From CAVPDE01 sp964580575 (lineage in GTDB: Bacteria > Desulfobacterota > DSM-4660 > Desulfatiglandales > HGW-15): 53,372 nucleotides of DNA. The notes beneath the pieces are model-generated. The model searched no databases. It saw only the letters and a list, made by a program, of their open reading frames with translations, and was not told where the DNA came from. Position numbers and translations under genes: made by a program. Of the stretch, positions 9,035-17,673 are shown piece by piece (the stretch's first letter is position 1; each line of letters opens with the position of its first letter). The stretch covers positions 1 through 53,372 of the forward strand of contig CAZOLJ010000024.1 of assembly GCA_964580575.1 (NCBI GenBank), in the 5' to 3' direction.

Positions 9035-9712
9035 CTAAGGAGCGACCTGCAGCGCGGTCACCGTACCGTGACACTTGCAGGCCGTTGCCACCAGCCACTT
9101 AACTTTCCTTGCCTCCGAGACCTTCCCCAGTAGTTCTTTCAGATCCTTCACTCGATACCCTCCCACACCAGGGGCCAATTGGCGGCTCCGGATTACGTGC
9201 ACGCGAAACCCCCGGGGCGCCCCCTCGGCGAGAAGCCGGTACAGGGGTGTTCCTCTCATTTTGCCCGTGACCGTGCAGCGGTTCGCCGGTTCAGGGCAGT
9301 CGTCCGGACAACGGAAATCGGCATAGCTGACCAGCAACGAGCCTTCACTGCCGTCCCACGTGTGAGAAAGGGGAAGGCCAAAACTCTTGGGAACCGGTAC
9401 CTGCGCTACGGTTCCTTTTTCATTTATATAAGCTTTCAGCCATTCGAAAGCAAGGTGTACCGGGACGGCGGGAATGATGAAAGTGGACGGGGCGAGCTGG
9501 GAGAAATGCTTTGCGAGGAATCGGACCCCGTCCTCCGCGATTCTCTTTGCCCCGATGTTCCCCATCTTTTTTAATTTTGTGATGTCCCGATCCACTATCC
9601 ACAGAGAGGTGTGCGGCACGGAGTTCAGGAGGGCGGCAGCTCTTTGTCCGAAATGCCCTGCTCCGACGATGATGATCGCTTTGTTTTCTAACTTCTCAGT
9701 CAATGGAGACAT
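9035..9712 (-). CDS. Rossmann-fold protein with cysteine cluster, function unknown
   Basis: 225 residues. The N-terminus has a dinucleotide-binding motif (IIIVGAGHFGQRAA, residues 13-26) and an acidic end of beta-2 (IVDRD), so it probably binds NAD(P) or a similar nucleotide. The middle holds RCPDDCPEPANRC, with three cysteines in ten residues, and the C-terminus CKCHG adds two more. Five clustered cysteines could bind a metal or Fe-S centre. I do not recognise a characterised family. It lies 19 bases upstream of yggT on the same strand, suggesting an operon with yggT-yggU. Confidence 0.8.
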   Translation of the reverse strand: MSPLTEKLENKAIIIVGAGHFGQRAAALLNSVPHTSLWIVDRDITKLKKMGNIGAKRIAEDGVRFLAKHFSQLAPSTFIIPAVPVHLAFEWLKAYINEKGTVAQVPVPKSFGLPLSHTWDGSEGSLLVSYADFRCPDDCPEPANRCTVTGKMRGTPLYRLLAEGAPRGFRVHVIRSRQLAPGVGGYRVKDLKELLGKVSEARKVKWLVATACKCHGTVTALQVAP

Positions 9713-9738
9713 CCATTCTCTCTCTCAGGCCTCTCTGT

Positions 9739-9764
9739 GCTTCGCTTTATGCTCTATGCCATAA
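9739..9764. repeat. Degenerate 7-nt tandem array (GCTTTAT family)
   Basis: GCTTC, GCTTTAT, GCTCTAT and GCCATAA in tandem, ending directly against the 3' terminus of the RNase P RNA gene. A related GCTCTCT/GCTCCAT/GCTCTTT array is at 21823-21850. Confidence 0.65.
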
Positions 9765-10162
9765 GGTATGTCAGAGCAGGCCGTAAGCCGGGTTCTGTTT
9801 CCTCCGACTCACGCAGGGTGAACCGGGGGACAATGACCATTCCTCTAGTCCTGATGTTGCCATCGGGATCCAGCGACCTACCCGGGAACTCGGGCGGACC
9901 ACCCTCGGGCGTTCCCCTATTTGGTCTTGCTCCGGGTGGGGTTTTCCTAGCTCCTGCCGTCACCGGCAGGACTGGTGAGCTCTTACCTCACCGTTTCACC
10001 CTTACCTCGGCGGACCGGCCGCCGGGGCGGTCTGCTTTCTGTGGCACTTTCCTTCCTGTTGCCAGGACTGGGAGTTACCCAGCACCCTGTCCTGTGGAGC
10101 CCGGACTTTCCTCCCCTCTGCCTGAGGCAGAGCAGCGGTCATTTGTCCTGCTCTGACATACC
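9765..10162 (-). ncRNA. rnpB: RNase P RNA (bacterial type A)
   Basis: About 398 nt. The 5' part contains GAGGAAAGTCCGGGCTCC and ACAGGACAGGGTGCTGG, and the 3' part contains the complement of AGCAGGCCGTAAGCCGGG, both hallmark conserved blocks of RNase P RNA. The two ends form a perfect 15-bp P1 helix (GGTATGTCAGAGCAG with its complement), which sets the boundaries. It is the catalytic RNA that removes the 5' leader of pre-tRNAs. Confidence 0.95.
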
Positions 10163-10167
10163 GATGT

Positions 10168-10196
10168 ATTATAGCGCAGTCGAGGTCTTTTGGAAA
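10168..10196 (-). promoter_or_regulatory. rnpB promoter
   Basis: Consensus TATAAT at 10173-10168 lies about 6 bases before the expected 5' end of the RNA. A TTTCCA hexamer 17 bases further upstream is a 4/6 match to TTGACA. The promoter sits within the last codons of the zinc-ribbon gene. Confidence 0.7.
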
Positions 10197-10906
10197 TCCT
10201 GGTCGTCGCCCCAGTAAATAATTCGATTGCAGTGGGGGCAAGTCATGAGATCGTTCCCTCGGATCAGTTCATTGAACTTCTGCGGAGGAATACCCATGTG
10301 GCAGGTCTGGCAGACCCCTGTCACCACGGAACTGATGGCCAGGCCTCCCTTGCGCTCCCTGAGGAAGAGGTACTTCTTTAGGAGACCCTGATCGAAATCG
10401 CAGCACAGCTGGCTTCTTTCTTTTTGCAGCGCTTCAAGCTCCTGTTCCAGTGCGAGAAGTTCCTTCTTGACCGCGTCTTTGTCTTTTTCGCATTGGTCTT
10501 TCAAAGTCCTGAGAGCGTCCTTGTGGCCCTTGCATTTCCGTTCCAGCTCCTCTGTGGTTTCCATGATCTGGATGGCTTTTTCCTCAGTCTGGAACTTGAT
10601 GGTTTTCAGGTCGTCGATCTCTTTCAAAGCGGCCGTGTATTCCTTGTTGGATTTGATCTGGGTGAGTTTCGCCGAGCTTTTCTCGACCTTGCCGTCCAGT
10701 TCCTGGATCTCTCGTTCTAACTGGCGCCGGTCCTTTTTGAACGCCTCGGTCTGGTCGTCATCGGCTTTGAACTGGTTTTCCATGGCCCTCATATCATCCT
10801 CGATCTTCTGAATTCTTAGAGGGGCCTGTTCTTTGGCCTGGAGGACTTTTGCGATCCTGTTGTCGCACTCCTGAAGTTGAATAAGCACCAAAAGTTTGTC
10901 TTTCAA
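10169..10906 (-). CDS. Coiled-coil zinc-ribbon protein (C4-type, zf-RING_7/CdsZ-like)
   Basis: 245 residues. Residues about 5-180 are a long heptad-rich coiled coil dominated by K, E, Q and L. The last 45 residues hold CQTCHMGIPP and, 20 residues later, CPHC, a four-cysteine zinc ribbon. The family is widespread in Desulfobacterota next to rnpB and is thought to bind nucleic acid. The start is TTG, preceded by GGAAGAG. The downstream end overlaps the rnpB promoter. Confidence 0.88.
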   Translation of the reverse strand: MKDKLLVLIQLQECDNRIAKVLQAKEQAPLRIQKIEDDMRAMENQFKADDDQTEAFKKDRRQLEREIQELDGKVEKSSAKLTQIKSNKEYTAALKEIDDLKTIKFQTEEKAIQIMETTEELERKCKGHKDALRTLKDQCEKDKDAVKKELLALEQELEALQKERSQLCCDFDQGLLKKYLFLRERKGGLAISSVVTGVCQTCHMGIPPQKFNELIRGNDLMTCPHCNRIIYWGDDQDFQKTSTAL

Positions 10907-10972
10907 TGTAACTCTCTTCCACTCCTGTTCCTCGCCATGACCCCGTCATGGGTTAAAAGGTTAATTATAAAT

Positions 10973-11005
10973 GGAAAGGGCGCACCGTTCTGGTGCGCCC
11001 TTTCC
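10973..11005 (-). terminator. Strong hairpin between tRNA(CAU) and the zinc-ribbon gene
   Basis: A perfect 14-bp stem (GGAAAGGGCGCACC with its complement) around a 5-base loop lies 75 bases past the tRNA 3' end. The minus-strand tail is AT-rich rather than a clean U-run, so it is either a tRNA transcript terminator or a processing hairpin. Confidence 0.65.
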
Positions 11006-11079
11006 TATGAAACAGGTCTCCTGTCTGAAACAGGGTAGTTTTTGAAATCCCTGGGTATGCATCCTGTATCCTGAACCGT

Positions 11080-11155
11080 TGGTGGGCCCACCTGGGTTCG
11101 AACCAGGGACCAACCGGTTATGAGCCGGTGGCTCTTCCATCTGAGCTATGGGCCC
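11080..11155 (-). tRNA. tRNA with CAU anticodon (elongator Met or Ile2)
   Basis: 76 nt with a complete cloverleaf: acceptor GGGCCCA/TGGGCCC, D stem GCTC/GAGC, anticodon stem ACCGG/CCGGT around loop CTCATAA, and T stem CCTGG/CCAGG with TTCGAAC. The 3' CCA is encoded. CAU could be elongator methionine or lysidine-modified isoleucine; the sequence alone does not separate them. Confidence 0.95.
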
Positions 11156-11174
11156 GATCTTCCCTTTGAGAATT

Positions 11175-11203
11175 AACATGCAAAGCGATCGCTGGATTGT
11201 CAA
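11175..11203 (-). promoter_or_regulatory. Probable promoter of tRNA(CAU)
   Basis: A perfect TTGACA at 11203-11198 is followed 17 bases later by CATGTT (3/6), about 20 bases before the tRNA 5' end. The position and the perfect -35 support it despite a weak -10. Confidence 0.5.
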
Positions 11204-11253
11204 GCGAATTTCCACTATAAGGTTTCCCTCCCTCTCGCCTCAGCAAGGGGTGC

Positions 11254-13017
11254 CTACTGCTCCAGGAAGCTCCTCAGCTTCTTGCTTCTGCTGGGGTGCC
11301 TCAATTTCCTCAAGGCCTTGGCCTCGATCTGCCTGATCCTCTCCCGGGTGACATTGAAATCCCGACCCACCTCTTCGAGGGTGTGATCGGATTTCTCGCC
11401 GATGCCGAATCGCATCCTCAGCACCTTTTCCTCTCTGGGCGTGAGGGTGGTCAGGATTTTTCTCGTCTGCTCGCCCAGGTTGAAGTTCATCACCGCATCC
11501 CCGGGGGAGATGATCTTCTTGTCTTCGATGAAATCCCCCAGATGGCTGTCCTCTTCTTCTCCGATGGGAGTTTCCAGGGAAATGGGCTCCTTGGCGATCT
11601 TGAGAACCTTCCGGACCTTTTCCAGAGGGAATTCCATTTTTTCGGCGATTTCCTCAGGAGTCGGTTCGCGACCGTGTTCCTGGACCAGATACCGCGAGGT
11701 GCGAATGAGCTTGTTGATGGTTTCGATCATGTGAACCGGGATTCGAATGGTCCTGGCTTGGTCGGCAATGGCCCTGGTGATGGCTTGCCGGATCCACCAG
11801 GTGGCATAGGTGCTGAACTTGTATCCCCTCTGATACTCGAACTTGTCCACCGCCTTCATGAGGCCGATGTTTCCTTCCTGGATCAGGTCGAGGAACTGAA
11901 GTCCCCGGTTGGTGTATTTCTTGGCAATGCTCACCACCAATCGGAGGTTCGCCTCGATGAGTTCGCTCTTGGCCAGCTTGGACCGGTCAATCCGGACCTC
12001 GACGACTTCGAGCGTATCCTTGAGCTCCTCCTTGTCCATGTTGGTGCGATCCCTGATTTCCTTGATCACCTTCTCTGCGGCATCGACCTTGGATTTCAGG
12101 GCAAGAAGATCCGCTTTCCTGAGTTTCAGAGGAGTGACCATCTGGGTTTCCTTCGCGGTCTTGGGGATCTGGGTGAAAGACTTCTTCACAAAGGCCAAGG
12201 GCTTGCCGCCTGCCGCGGACACGACTTCCTTGAGGTCCTTTTCCGCCCTTTCGACTCTCCAAACCGTCTCCTTCAGCCGTTCCACCATGTGGTCGATCTG
12301 GGTCTTTTCTAGTTTGAAACTGCTGATCAGTTCGACGATCCTTCGTCGGCTGTTCTCCATCTTCGTTTGAATCCTCTTCTTCTTGGCCGCAGGAAGCCCT
12401 TTCTTCAAAGACTGAGTCTTCAGTTCGACGGAATCCTGGAAGAGGGATTCGATTTCACCGATGAGATGGATGATGGATTCCTTCCTTTCGCCGATTTGAG
12501 TGTGGCTGTCCTCATCGTCGAGATCGTTGATGACGTCCTTGAGTTTGATTTCTCCTTGCTTCAGAAGGTCTCCCAGCTCGATAATGTATTCGATTCCCAC
12601 GCGGCACTTCAGAAGAGCATCCAAGGCCTCCTTTTCGCCGGCTTCAATTCTCTTGGCAATCTCCACCTCGCCCTCCCGGGTGAGGAGGGAGATGCAGCCC
12701 ATCTCCTTAAGATACATCTTCACGGGATCAGAGACCCGGGTCGCCACATCCGCCACCTCGGCCCGAAAGCTCTCTTTCTCAACCACCTTCTCCTGTCTTT
12801 TCTTGATCCGCCTGGATTTCTCGACCTGCTCCTTGGACGCTTCGTCGATGACCATCACGTCCAGCTCTTCAAACATCATCATGAGGTCATCGATGGTTTC
12901 CGAGGAGACCACGTCGTCGGGCAGTTCATCGTTGAGTTCTTCGTAAGTGATGTATCCCTTGTCCTTGCCGATATCGATGAGCCGTTTGAGATTGACCATG
13001 TCTGAGTTGTTCGCCAT
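11254..13017 (-). CDS. rpoD: RNA polymerase primary sigma factor RpoD
   Basis: 587 residues, full length for a group 1 sigma-70. Region 1.1 occupies the acidic first 80 residues, a long non-conserved insert lies between regions 1.2 and 2, region 2 starts near residue 350 (SELIEANLRLVVSIAKKY), region 2.4 is STYATWWIRQAITRAIADQ, and the region 4.2 helix-turn-helix is NVTRERIRQIEAKALRKL near the end. The ATG is preceded by AGGAGG. It overlaps the dnaG stop by one base (TAATG), the classic dnaG-rpoD macromolecular synthesis pairing. Confidence 0.97.
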   Translation of the reverse strand: MANNSDMVNLKRLIDIGKDKGYITYEELNDELPDDVVSSETIDDLMMMFEELDVMVIDEASKEQVEKSRRIKKRQEKVVEKESFRAEVADVATRVSDPVKMYLKEMGCISLLTREGEVEIAKRIEAGEKEALDALLKCRVGIEYIIELGDLLKQGEIKLKDVINDLDDEDSHTQIGERKESIIHLIGEIESLFQDSVELKTQSLKKGLPAAKKKRIQTKMENSRRRIVELISSFKLEKTQIDHMVERLKETVWRVERAEKDLKEVVSAAGGKPLAFVKKSFTQIPKTAKETQMVTPLKLRKADLLALKSKVDAAEKVIKEIRDRTNMDKEELKDTLEVVEVRIDRSKLAKSELIEANLRLVVSIAKKYTNRGLQFLDLIQEGNIGLMKAVDKFEYQRGYKFSTYATWWIRQAITRAIADQARTIRIPVHMIETINKLIRTSRYLVQEHGREPTPEEIAEKMEFPLEKVRKVLKIAKEPISLETPIGEEEDSHLGDFIEDKKIISPGDAVMNFNLGEQTRKILTTLTPREEKVLRMRFGIGEKSDHTLEEVGRDFNVTRERIRQIEAKALRKLRHPSRSKKLRSFLEQ

Positions 13018-14771
13018 TACGTTCCCTCCTGAGAGTTCCCGTTGATTCTCGGTTGAACGTCTCGTTGTTTCTTCAATTTCAATATCCGGTTATAGGTCTC
13101 AAAATCCCCTTTGGCTCTGGCTTGGGCCACAGAGTCCTGGATTTTGATCCTAAGGATTTTCTCGGAAAAATCCTGAATCGCCCTTTCCACCTCTTCTTCA
13201 CTGAAGATGGAAGGGCTGAGCATCGCTTCCCTGAAGGCCTCCTGCGCTTCTTTCCCGGAGAGGCCGGCCACGATGTCTTCCGGGTCGACGGTTCCTCCCC
13301 CGGGGGTCTTCTCGATGAGGCGGCCCGCAATTTCGATGACCAGGGGATCCGAGACAAGGCTTTTCCATTCGAGCTCTCTGACCCGGCCGATGGTCCCGGG
13401 ATGATGGAGGAGGAGATTCAGAAGATAAACATCATCGATCCTCTTGCACTCCTTTTTTCCCTGGGCTTGAGGGCGATCCGCTCCGGCGGAGCTGTTTGAG
13501 GCCCACTTCTGATATTCCGCAGTCAAGGCCTTTTCGGTCACCTGAAGCTTTTCCGAAAGCCGTTTCACGTAAAGAGCCCGCTGCACGTGGCTCTTGAGTT
13601 CCGCCAACACAGGAAAGATGTCCTCCAGGACTTTGACCCGGTGTTCGATTTCCTTTCCCCCATCGGCCATCTTGCGGTCGATAAAAAAATCGAACATGGG
13701 CACGCTGCGCTCCAGGAGAGCTTCAAACGCGTCGAGGCCGCCCTTGTTCACAAAGGTGTCCGGATCCTCTTCGTCCGGGAGAGACGTCACCTTGGCGGGC
13801 ATGCCTTCATCCAGGAAATACGAAAGGCTTTTCATGGCGGCCGCGGTTCCGGCGGCGTCCGAGTCGAACACCACCACCGCTTCCCGGGCATACCCCTTGA
13901 GCTTCCGGATGTGGTCCCGGGTCAGGGCGGTTCCAAGGGTCGCCACCGCCCCCCGAAATCCGTGCTTGATCAGAGCCAGCACGTCGGTGTATCCCTCCAC
14001 GATGACCACCCGGCCGCTTTCTCGGATCCGGGAAAAGGCAACGTGGAGCCCGTAGAGCAGTTCACCCTTCTGAAACACCGGGGTCTCGGGCGTATTCAGA
14101 TACTTGGGCAGAGATTGGTCCAGAACCCTGCCGCCGAAACCGACCACTTGGCTCCGCATGTCGAAGATAGGGAACATCACCCGGTTGCGGAACCGATCGT
14201 AGTGGCCTTCCATCTTCCTGGGGATCAGAAGGCCAGCTTGCAGCGCGGTTTCGGGATTGATCTTCTTCTCCCGAAGGGCCTTGGCCAGAGCATCCCACTC
14301 CTCAGGGGCATACCCGAGCTTGAACTCCTTAATGATTTCCCCTGGAATTCCTCTCCGCTGAAGGTACTCTCTGCCGGCCTTTCCCTTTCCCGATTTCATC
14401 AGGAGGTCATGGTAAAAATCCGCCGCCGCTTCGTTTGCCCGGAGGATCGCGTCTTTGATACCCGGTACTCCAGGATCACGCTCAGGCAAGGACACGTGGT
14501 ATTTCTCGGCCAGATCCTTCAAGGCTTGAGCAAAAGAAACCCGATGATACTCCATCCAAAAAGCAAAGAGATCGCCGCCCTTCTTGCACCCGAAGCAGTG
14601 GAACATCTGCTTGGAAGGGCTCACCGTGAAAGACGGCGCTTTTTCAGAGTGAAAAGGGCACAGCCCCATATAGCTCTGGCCGGACCGCTTGAGCTGGACA
14701 AACTGACCGATCAGTTCGACGATGTCCACGATCCTCTTGATCTCTTCTTTGGCAGACGGGTAACCGTCCAT
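13017..14771 (-). CDS. dnaG: DNA primase DnaG
   Basis: 584 residues. The N-terminal CHC2 zinc finger has C38, H41, C59 and C62. The catalytic core includes the toprim motifs VIVEGYTDV and VVFDSDAAG. The C-terminal part would contact DnaB helicase. It makes RNA primers for Okazaki fragments. The gene begins 39 bases after a terminator that closes the yqeY operon, so it needs its own promoter, which I cannot pinpoint. It is translationally coupled to rpoD. Confidence 0.96.
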   Translation of the reverse strand: MDGYPSAKEEIKRIVDIVELIGQFVQLKRSGQSYMGLCPFHSEKAPSFTVSPSKQMFHCFGCKKGGDLFAFWMEYHRVSFAQALKDLAEKYHVSLPERDPGVPGIKDAILRANEAAADFYHDLLMKSGKGKAGREYLQRRGIPGEIIKEFKLGYAPEEWDALAKALREKKINPETALQAGLLIPRKMEGHYDRFRNRVMFPIFDMRSQVVGFGGRVLDQSLPKYLNTPETPVFQKGELLYGLHVAFSRIRESGRVVIVEGYTDVLALIKHGFRGAVATLGTALTRDHIRKLKGYAREAVVVFDSDAAGTAAAMKSLSYFLDEGMPAKVTSLPDEEDPDTFVNKGGLDAFEALLERSVPMFDFFIDRKMADGGKEIEHRVKVLEDIFPVLAELKSHVQRALYVKRLSEKLQVTEKALTAEYQKWASNSSAGADRPQAQGKKECKRIDDVYLLNLLLHHPGTIGRVRELEWKSLVSDPLVIEIAGRLIEKTPGGGTVDPEDIVAGLSGKEAQEAFREAMLSPSIFSEEEVERAIQDFSEKILRIKIQDSVAQARAKGDFETYNRILKLKKQRDVQPRINGNSQEGT

Positions 14772-14809
14772 GAGTTTTGCGCGATCGCCCCCGAAGAAGC
14801 CTAGCCCTC

Positions 14810-14840
14810 AAAAAGAAAAAACCCCTTCATTGGATGAAGG
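14810..14840 (-). terminator. Rho-independent terminator after yqeY
   Basis: A 7-bp CCTTCAT/ATGAAGG stem with a 3-base loop is followed on the minus strand by TTTTTTCTTTTT. It lies between the yqeY stop and dnaG, separating the his-yqeY operon from dnaG-rpoD. Confidence 0.8.
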
Positions 14841-14962
14841 AGTTGTTCAGCGGAGCGTTTTTGTTTGATCATCACGTTTCGATCAGCTGAGATACGCTTT
14901 TGAATGTGGCCCTCATGACCGGTGAAAAGATCAGAAACGGAAACGTCGCCGGAATTCGCGGA

Positions 14963-15412
14963 TCACCCGAGAAGTCTCTTGGCTATCTCGTTGACCTCTT
15001 TGCCCTGAACCTTTCCTGCCAGCCGCCCCATGGCAGCTTTCATGACTTTGCCCAGATCCTTGGGGCCTGATGCGGAACCCTCTGCAATGATCTCCTTGAG
15101 CACACTTTCAATCTCAGCAGGTGCGAGCTGTTGAGGCAGATATCCGCTAAGAATCTTGACCTCGCCCTCTTCCCTGGCCGCCAGGTCCTCTCGATGGCCC
15201 TTTCGGAATTCCACCGCCGCTTCCTGCCCTTTACGGATGAGAGACTGGATCACGGACTGGACGTCTCCTTCCTTGAGGGGTTCCGTTCTCCGGCCCTGTT
15301 CGTTGGTGACGGCCGCTTTCAGCACGCGCAAGCAGGAGACCCGAGCCTCATCCTTTGCTTTGAGGGCTTGTTTTAGGTCCTGGGCGATTTTATCCACAAG
15401 GGGTGTGGCCAA
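14963..15412 (-). CDS. YqeY/GatB-domain protein
   Basis: 149 residues, a typical YqeY length. I choose a TTG start because AGGAGG stands six bases before it and the protein then begins LATPLVDKIAQDLKQALK, like homologues; an in-frame ATG 12 codons earlier has no ribosome-binding site. The C-terminal part (GYLPQQLAPAEIESVL, then DLGKVMKAAM) is related to the GatB tail that contacts tRNA. Its role is unclear, possibly tRNA amidation or translation quality control. It follows hisA and ends the operon. Confidence 0.9.
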   Translation of the reverse strand: MATPLVDKIAQDLKQALKAKDEARVSCLRVLKAAVTNEQGRRTEPLKEGDVQSVIQSLIRKGQEAAVEFRKGHREDLAAREEGEVKILSGYLPQQLAPAEIESVLKEIIAEGSASGPKDLGKVMKAAMGRLAGKVQGKEVNEIAKRLLG

Positions 15413-15463
15413 AGAGAATCCTCCTGAGGTTAAACTGCCAATATACAAAAATCCATAGCAAAG

Positions 15464-16204
15464 TCAAGAAGAAATTTGATTTCCTTTGCTTACTCGGATC
15501 GCCTGCTCGAGGTCCAGGGTTCCCTCGTAAAGAGCCCTTCCCGTGATCACTCCCGCAACGCCCCGGCGCGAAAGGGTCATGACCTTGCGGATGTCGTCAA
15601 GCCCCGAGATGCCTCCTGAGGCAATCACGGGCGTTTGGAGAGCGCCTGCGAGATCTTCCGTTGCCCCCAGGTTAGGCCCCACGCTCATGCCGTCTCTCTG
15701 AATGTCCGTGTAAATGACGGCGGCCATCCCCTGGCCGTCAAAGGGCCTGGCGACGTCGAATGCGGAACGATCCGTGTCCTCGGTCCACCCCTCCACCGCC
15801 ACCCGGCCGCCGCGGGCATCGATGGCGAGCATCACGCGGCCCGGAAACCTCCGGCAAGCCTCTTCCACCAGGCTCGGGTCCTTAAAGGCCGCGGTTCCGA
15901 GAATGACCCACTCCACCCCTGCTTCGAGATAGAACTCGATGGAGGCCAGGCTCCGGATGCCTCCGCCCAGTTCAACCGGCACAGGCACGGAACGCGCGAT
16001 CGTCCTGATCACCTCTGCGTTGACCCTTTTTCCTCCCACGGCGCCGTCCAGATCAACCAGATGAATCCTTTCCGCTCCTTTGGCGCACCAGGTCACGGCC
16101 ATCTGAACCGGGTCATCGGAGTAAACCGTTTCCTCCGACATCCTGCCCTGCTTGAGCCTCACGCACCGGCCGCCTTTGATGTCTACGGCAGGGATGACGA
16201 TCAT
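15464..16204 (-). CDS. hisA: HisA, phosphoribosylformimino-5-aminoimidazole carboxamide ribotide isomerase
   Basis: 246 residues, a full-length TIM barrel. The N-terminal MIVIPAVDIKGGRCVRL supplies the catalytic aspartate (D8), LGGGIRS and VIASGGISG are the two phosphate-binding loops, and YTDIQRDGM carries the second catalytic aspartate. It catalyses the Amadori isomerisation in histidine synthesis. Its ATG overlaps the stop of the upstream lipoprotein gene by four bases. hisF and hisH, often adjacent, are not in the window. Confidence 0.96.
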   Translation of the reverse strand: MIVIPAVDIKGGRCVRLKQGRMSEETVYSDDPVQMAVTWCAKGAERIHLVDLDGAVGGKRVNAEVIRTIARSVPVPVELGGGIRSLASIEFYLEAGVEWVILGTAAFKDPSLVEEACRRFPGRVMLAIDARGGRVAVEGWTEDTDRSAFDVARPFDGQGMAAVIYTDIQRDGMSVGPNLGATEDLAGALQTPVIASGGISGLDDIRKVMTLSRRGVAGVITGRALYEGTLDLEQAIRVSKGNQISS

Positions 16205-16890
16205 TCCTGTTCTCCCTTGGGAAAAGTTTCGACAACCTTGGCGAGGCCAATCTCCGCCAGTTCATCCGCCGTCATCCACCGGCCCTTTGCTTTGAGAAAG
16301 GTCTTGAGATCAAGGAGGTTCTCGCTGAGAGAGATCTGGGACTTGTCGAAGCGTGCTTTCCACCAAATCATGCCATCCCCGGCGCTCATGAGATACAGGT
16401 CAAAGGCCACAGAGGCCGGCCGGCTGGCCGAATAGTCTGTTCCCTCCCGTTCGCGCCAGCGGTACACATGCCCCCCCAGCACGGCCTCGGCAGACAGGGC
16501 CTTGCCGATCCGCACGTAAATGTCCCTGTCCGTCAACGTGGGGTTGGAGGAGGCAAGCAGGGAAAAGGCCGCAGCCGCTTCACCGGGCGACACCCAGTTC
16601 AGACGGCTGTCCCTGGTCAGCTTTTCGAAGAGCAAGTCGGAAAGCCCCTCGGCGATTGATTCGGACACGGGGTCCGCAGAGAACACGGCTCCGGAAATCG
16701 GGCTGCGCACCAGGCCTGGGGTTTGAGTGGGAGACAGACCCGGTCGAAAACCGATAAAGACGATCGTGTTCAATCGAGGCACAACCGCTTTGTCCTCCTG
16801 GGGGACCTGCGGGAGTTGGCAGGAAGACCCGCTCAGGACGATCAAAAAAAGGATAGAGCCGATGAGGCGTTTGCACCCGACGTTACCCAT
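16201..16890 (-). CDS. Putative lipoprotein of unknown function between hisB and hisA
   Basis: 229 residues from the ATG preceded by AGAGG; longer in-frame starts run back into hisB. MGNVGCKRLIGSILFLIV then LSGSSC forms a lipoprotein signal with a slightly atypical lipobox and the lipidated cysteine near residue 24. The mature part has a predicted alpha/beta pattern with VLGGHVYRWREREGTDYSA and GDGMIWWKARFDKSQ, reminiscent of periplasmic CsgG/LpoB-like lipoproteins; that comparison is only by eye. It overlaps hisA by four bases, so it is translated from the his transcript although no histidine role is evident. Confidence 0.75.
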   Translation of the reverse strand: MGNVGCKRLIGSILFLIVLSGSSCQLPQVPQEDKAVVPRLNTIVFIGFRPGLSPTQTPGLVRSPISGAVFSADPVSESIAEGLSDLLFEKLTRDSRLNWVSPGEAAAAFSLLASSNPTLTDRDIYVRIGKALSAEAVLGGHVYRWREREGTDYSASRPASVAFDLYLMSAGDGMIWWKARFDKSQISLSENLLDLKTFLKAKGRWMTADELAEIGLAKVVETFPKGEQE

Positions 16891-16933
16891 GGTTACCTCT
16901 GTTCGCTGAACAGTCACTCCCTCTGGGGCGAGG

Positions 16934-17524
16934 CTATAGAAGACCTTTGGTGGAGGGCACTGCGCCGCCAAGACGAGGTTCAAAGCTTGCAGCCTGATCC
17001 AGAGCTCTGGCAAAGGATTTGAAAATCGATTCGGCCACGTGGTGAGGGTCATCTCCTGAGACCAGATCCACATGCATGGTGATCCCTGAGTGAACCACGA
17101 GGGCCCGGAAAAACTCCCGAACCAGGTTCACGTCAAAGGAGCCGGTTTTGCTCTCTTTCAGGGCGACCCGGTAAGCGAGAAAGGGCCGATTGGAGATGTC
17201 CAGCGCAATCCTGGCCAAGGCCTCATCCATGGGCACAACGGCGTGACCGTATCTCCGGATTCCTTCTCTTTTTCCAAGGGCGTCGTGGATGGCTTTTCCG
17301 AGGCAGATGCCGAGATCCTCCACCGTGTGGTGGTCGTCGACCTCCGTGTCGCCGGATGCCGTGATCTTCAGGTCCATGAACCCGTGAGCGGCCATGAGGG
17401 TGAGCATGTGGTCCATGAAGGGAATGGCAGTTTTGATTTCAGTTCCGCCGGTGCCGTCCAAGTTGAACTCCAGCCGGATCTCCGTCTCCTTGGTTTTTCG
17501 GTGAATCGACGCTTTTCTCTCCAT
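16934..17524 (-). CDS. hisB: HisB, imidazoleglycerol-phosphate dehydratase
   Basis: 196 residues from the ATG that yields MERKASIHRKTKETEIRL, the usual N-terminus, with GGGGATCC just before it; a longer frame adds 19 residues. Metal-binding histidine motifs are PFMDHMLTLMAAHG, EVDDHHTVEDLGICLG and, near the C-terminus, GDDPHHVAESIFKS. It is the monofunctional dehydratase, without the N-terminal phosphatase of enterobacterial HisB. First recognisable gene of the hisB-lipoprotein-hisA-yqeY operon. Confidence 0.95.
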   Translation of the reverse strand: MERKASIHRKTKETEIRLEFNLDGTGGTEIKTAIPFMDHMLTLMAAHGFMDLKITASGDTEVDDHHTVEDLGICLGKAIHDALGKREGIRRYGHAVVPMDEALARIALDISNRPFLAYRVALKESKTGSFDVNLVREFFRALVVHSGITMHVDLVSGDDPHHVAESIFKSFARALDQAASFEPRLGGAVPSTKGLL

Positions 17525-17673
17525 GGATCCCCATTCCCTCCCCGCTTCCAGACCCTTCACAACAATTTCCATAGTAACCACTCTCCATCATTAGTCAAAC
17601 TCAAAAAAAGGATCTTCAAATTAGAACCCTTTGTCCCCCGCGGATATGCTCGTGAGAATGCCGTAACCCCCTT

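Noticed and set aside
9737..10156. 139-residue plus-strand frame
   Set aside because: It is the complement of the RNase P RNA gene, whose conserved blocks and P1 helix are unmistakable.
10964..10992. Promoter for the zinc-ribbon gene (TATAAT at 10969-10964)
   Set aside because: The -10 is good, but the hexamer at the -35 position does not match and it overlaps the hairpin; too weak to list.
13587..14804. 405-residue open frame on the plus strand
   Set aside because: Antisense of dnaG; no ribosome-binding site or recognisable domain.
16891..17073. Longer N-terminus for the his-operon lipoprotein
   Set aside because: It would overlap hisB and place the signal peptide 60 residues inside the protein.
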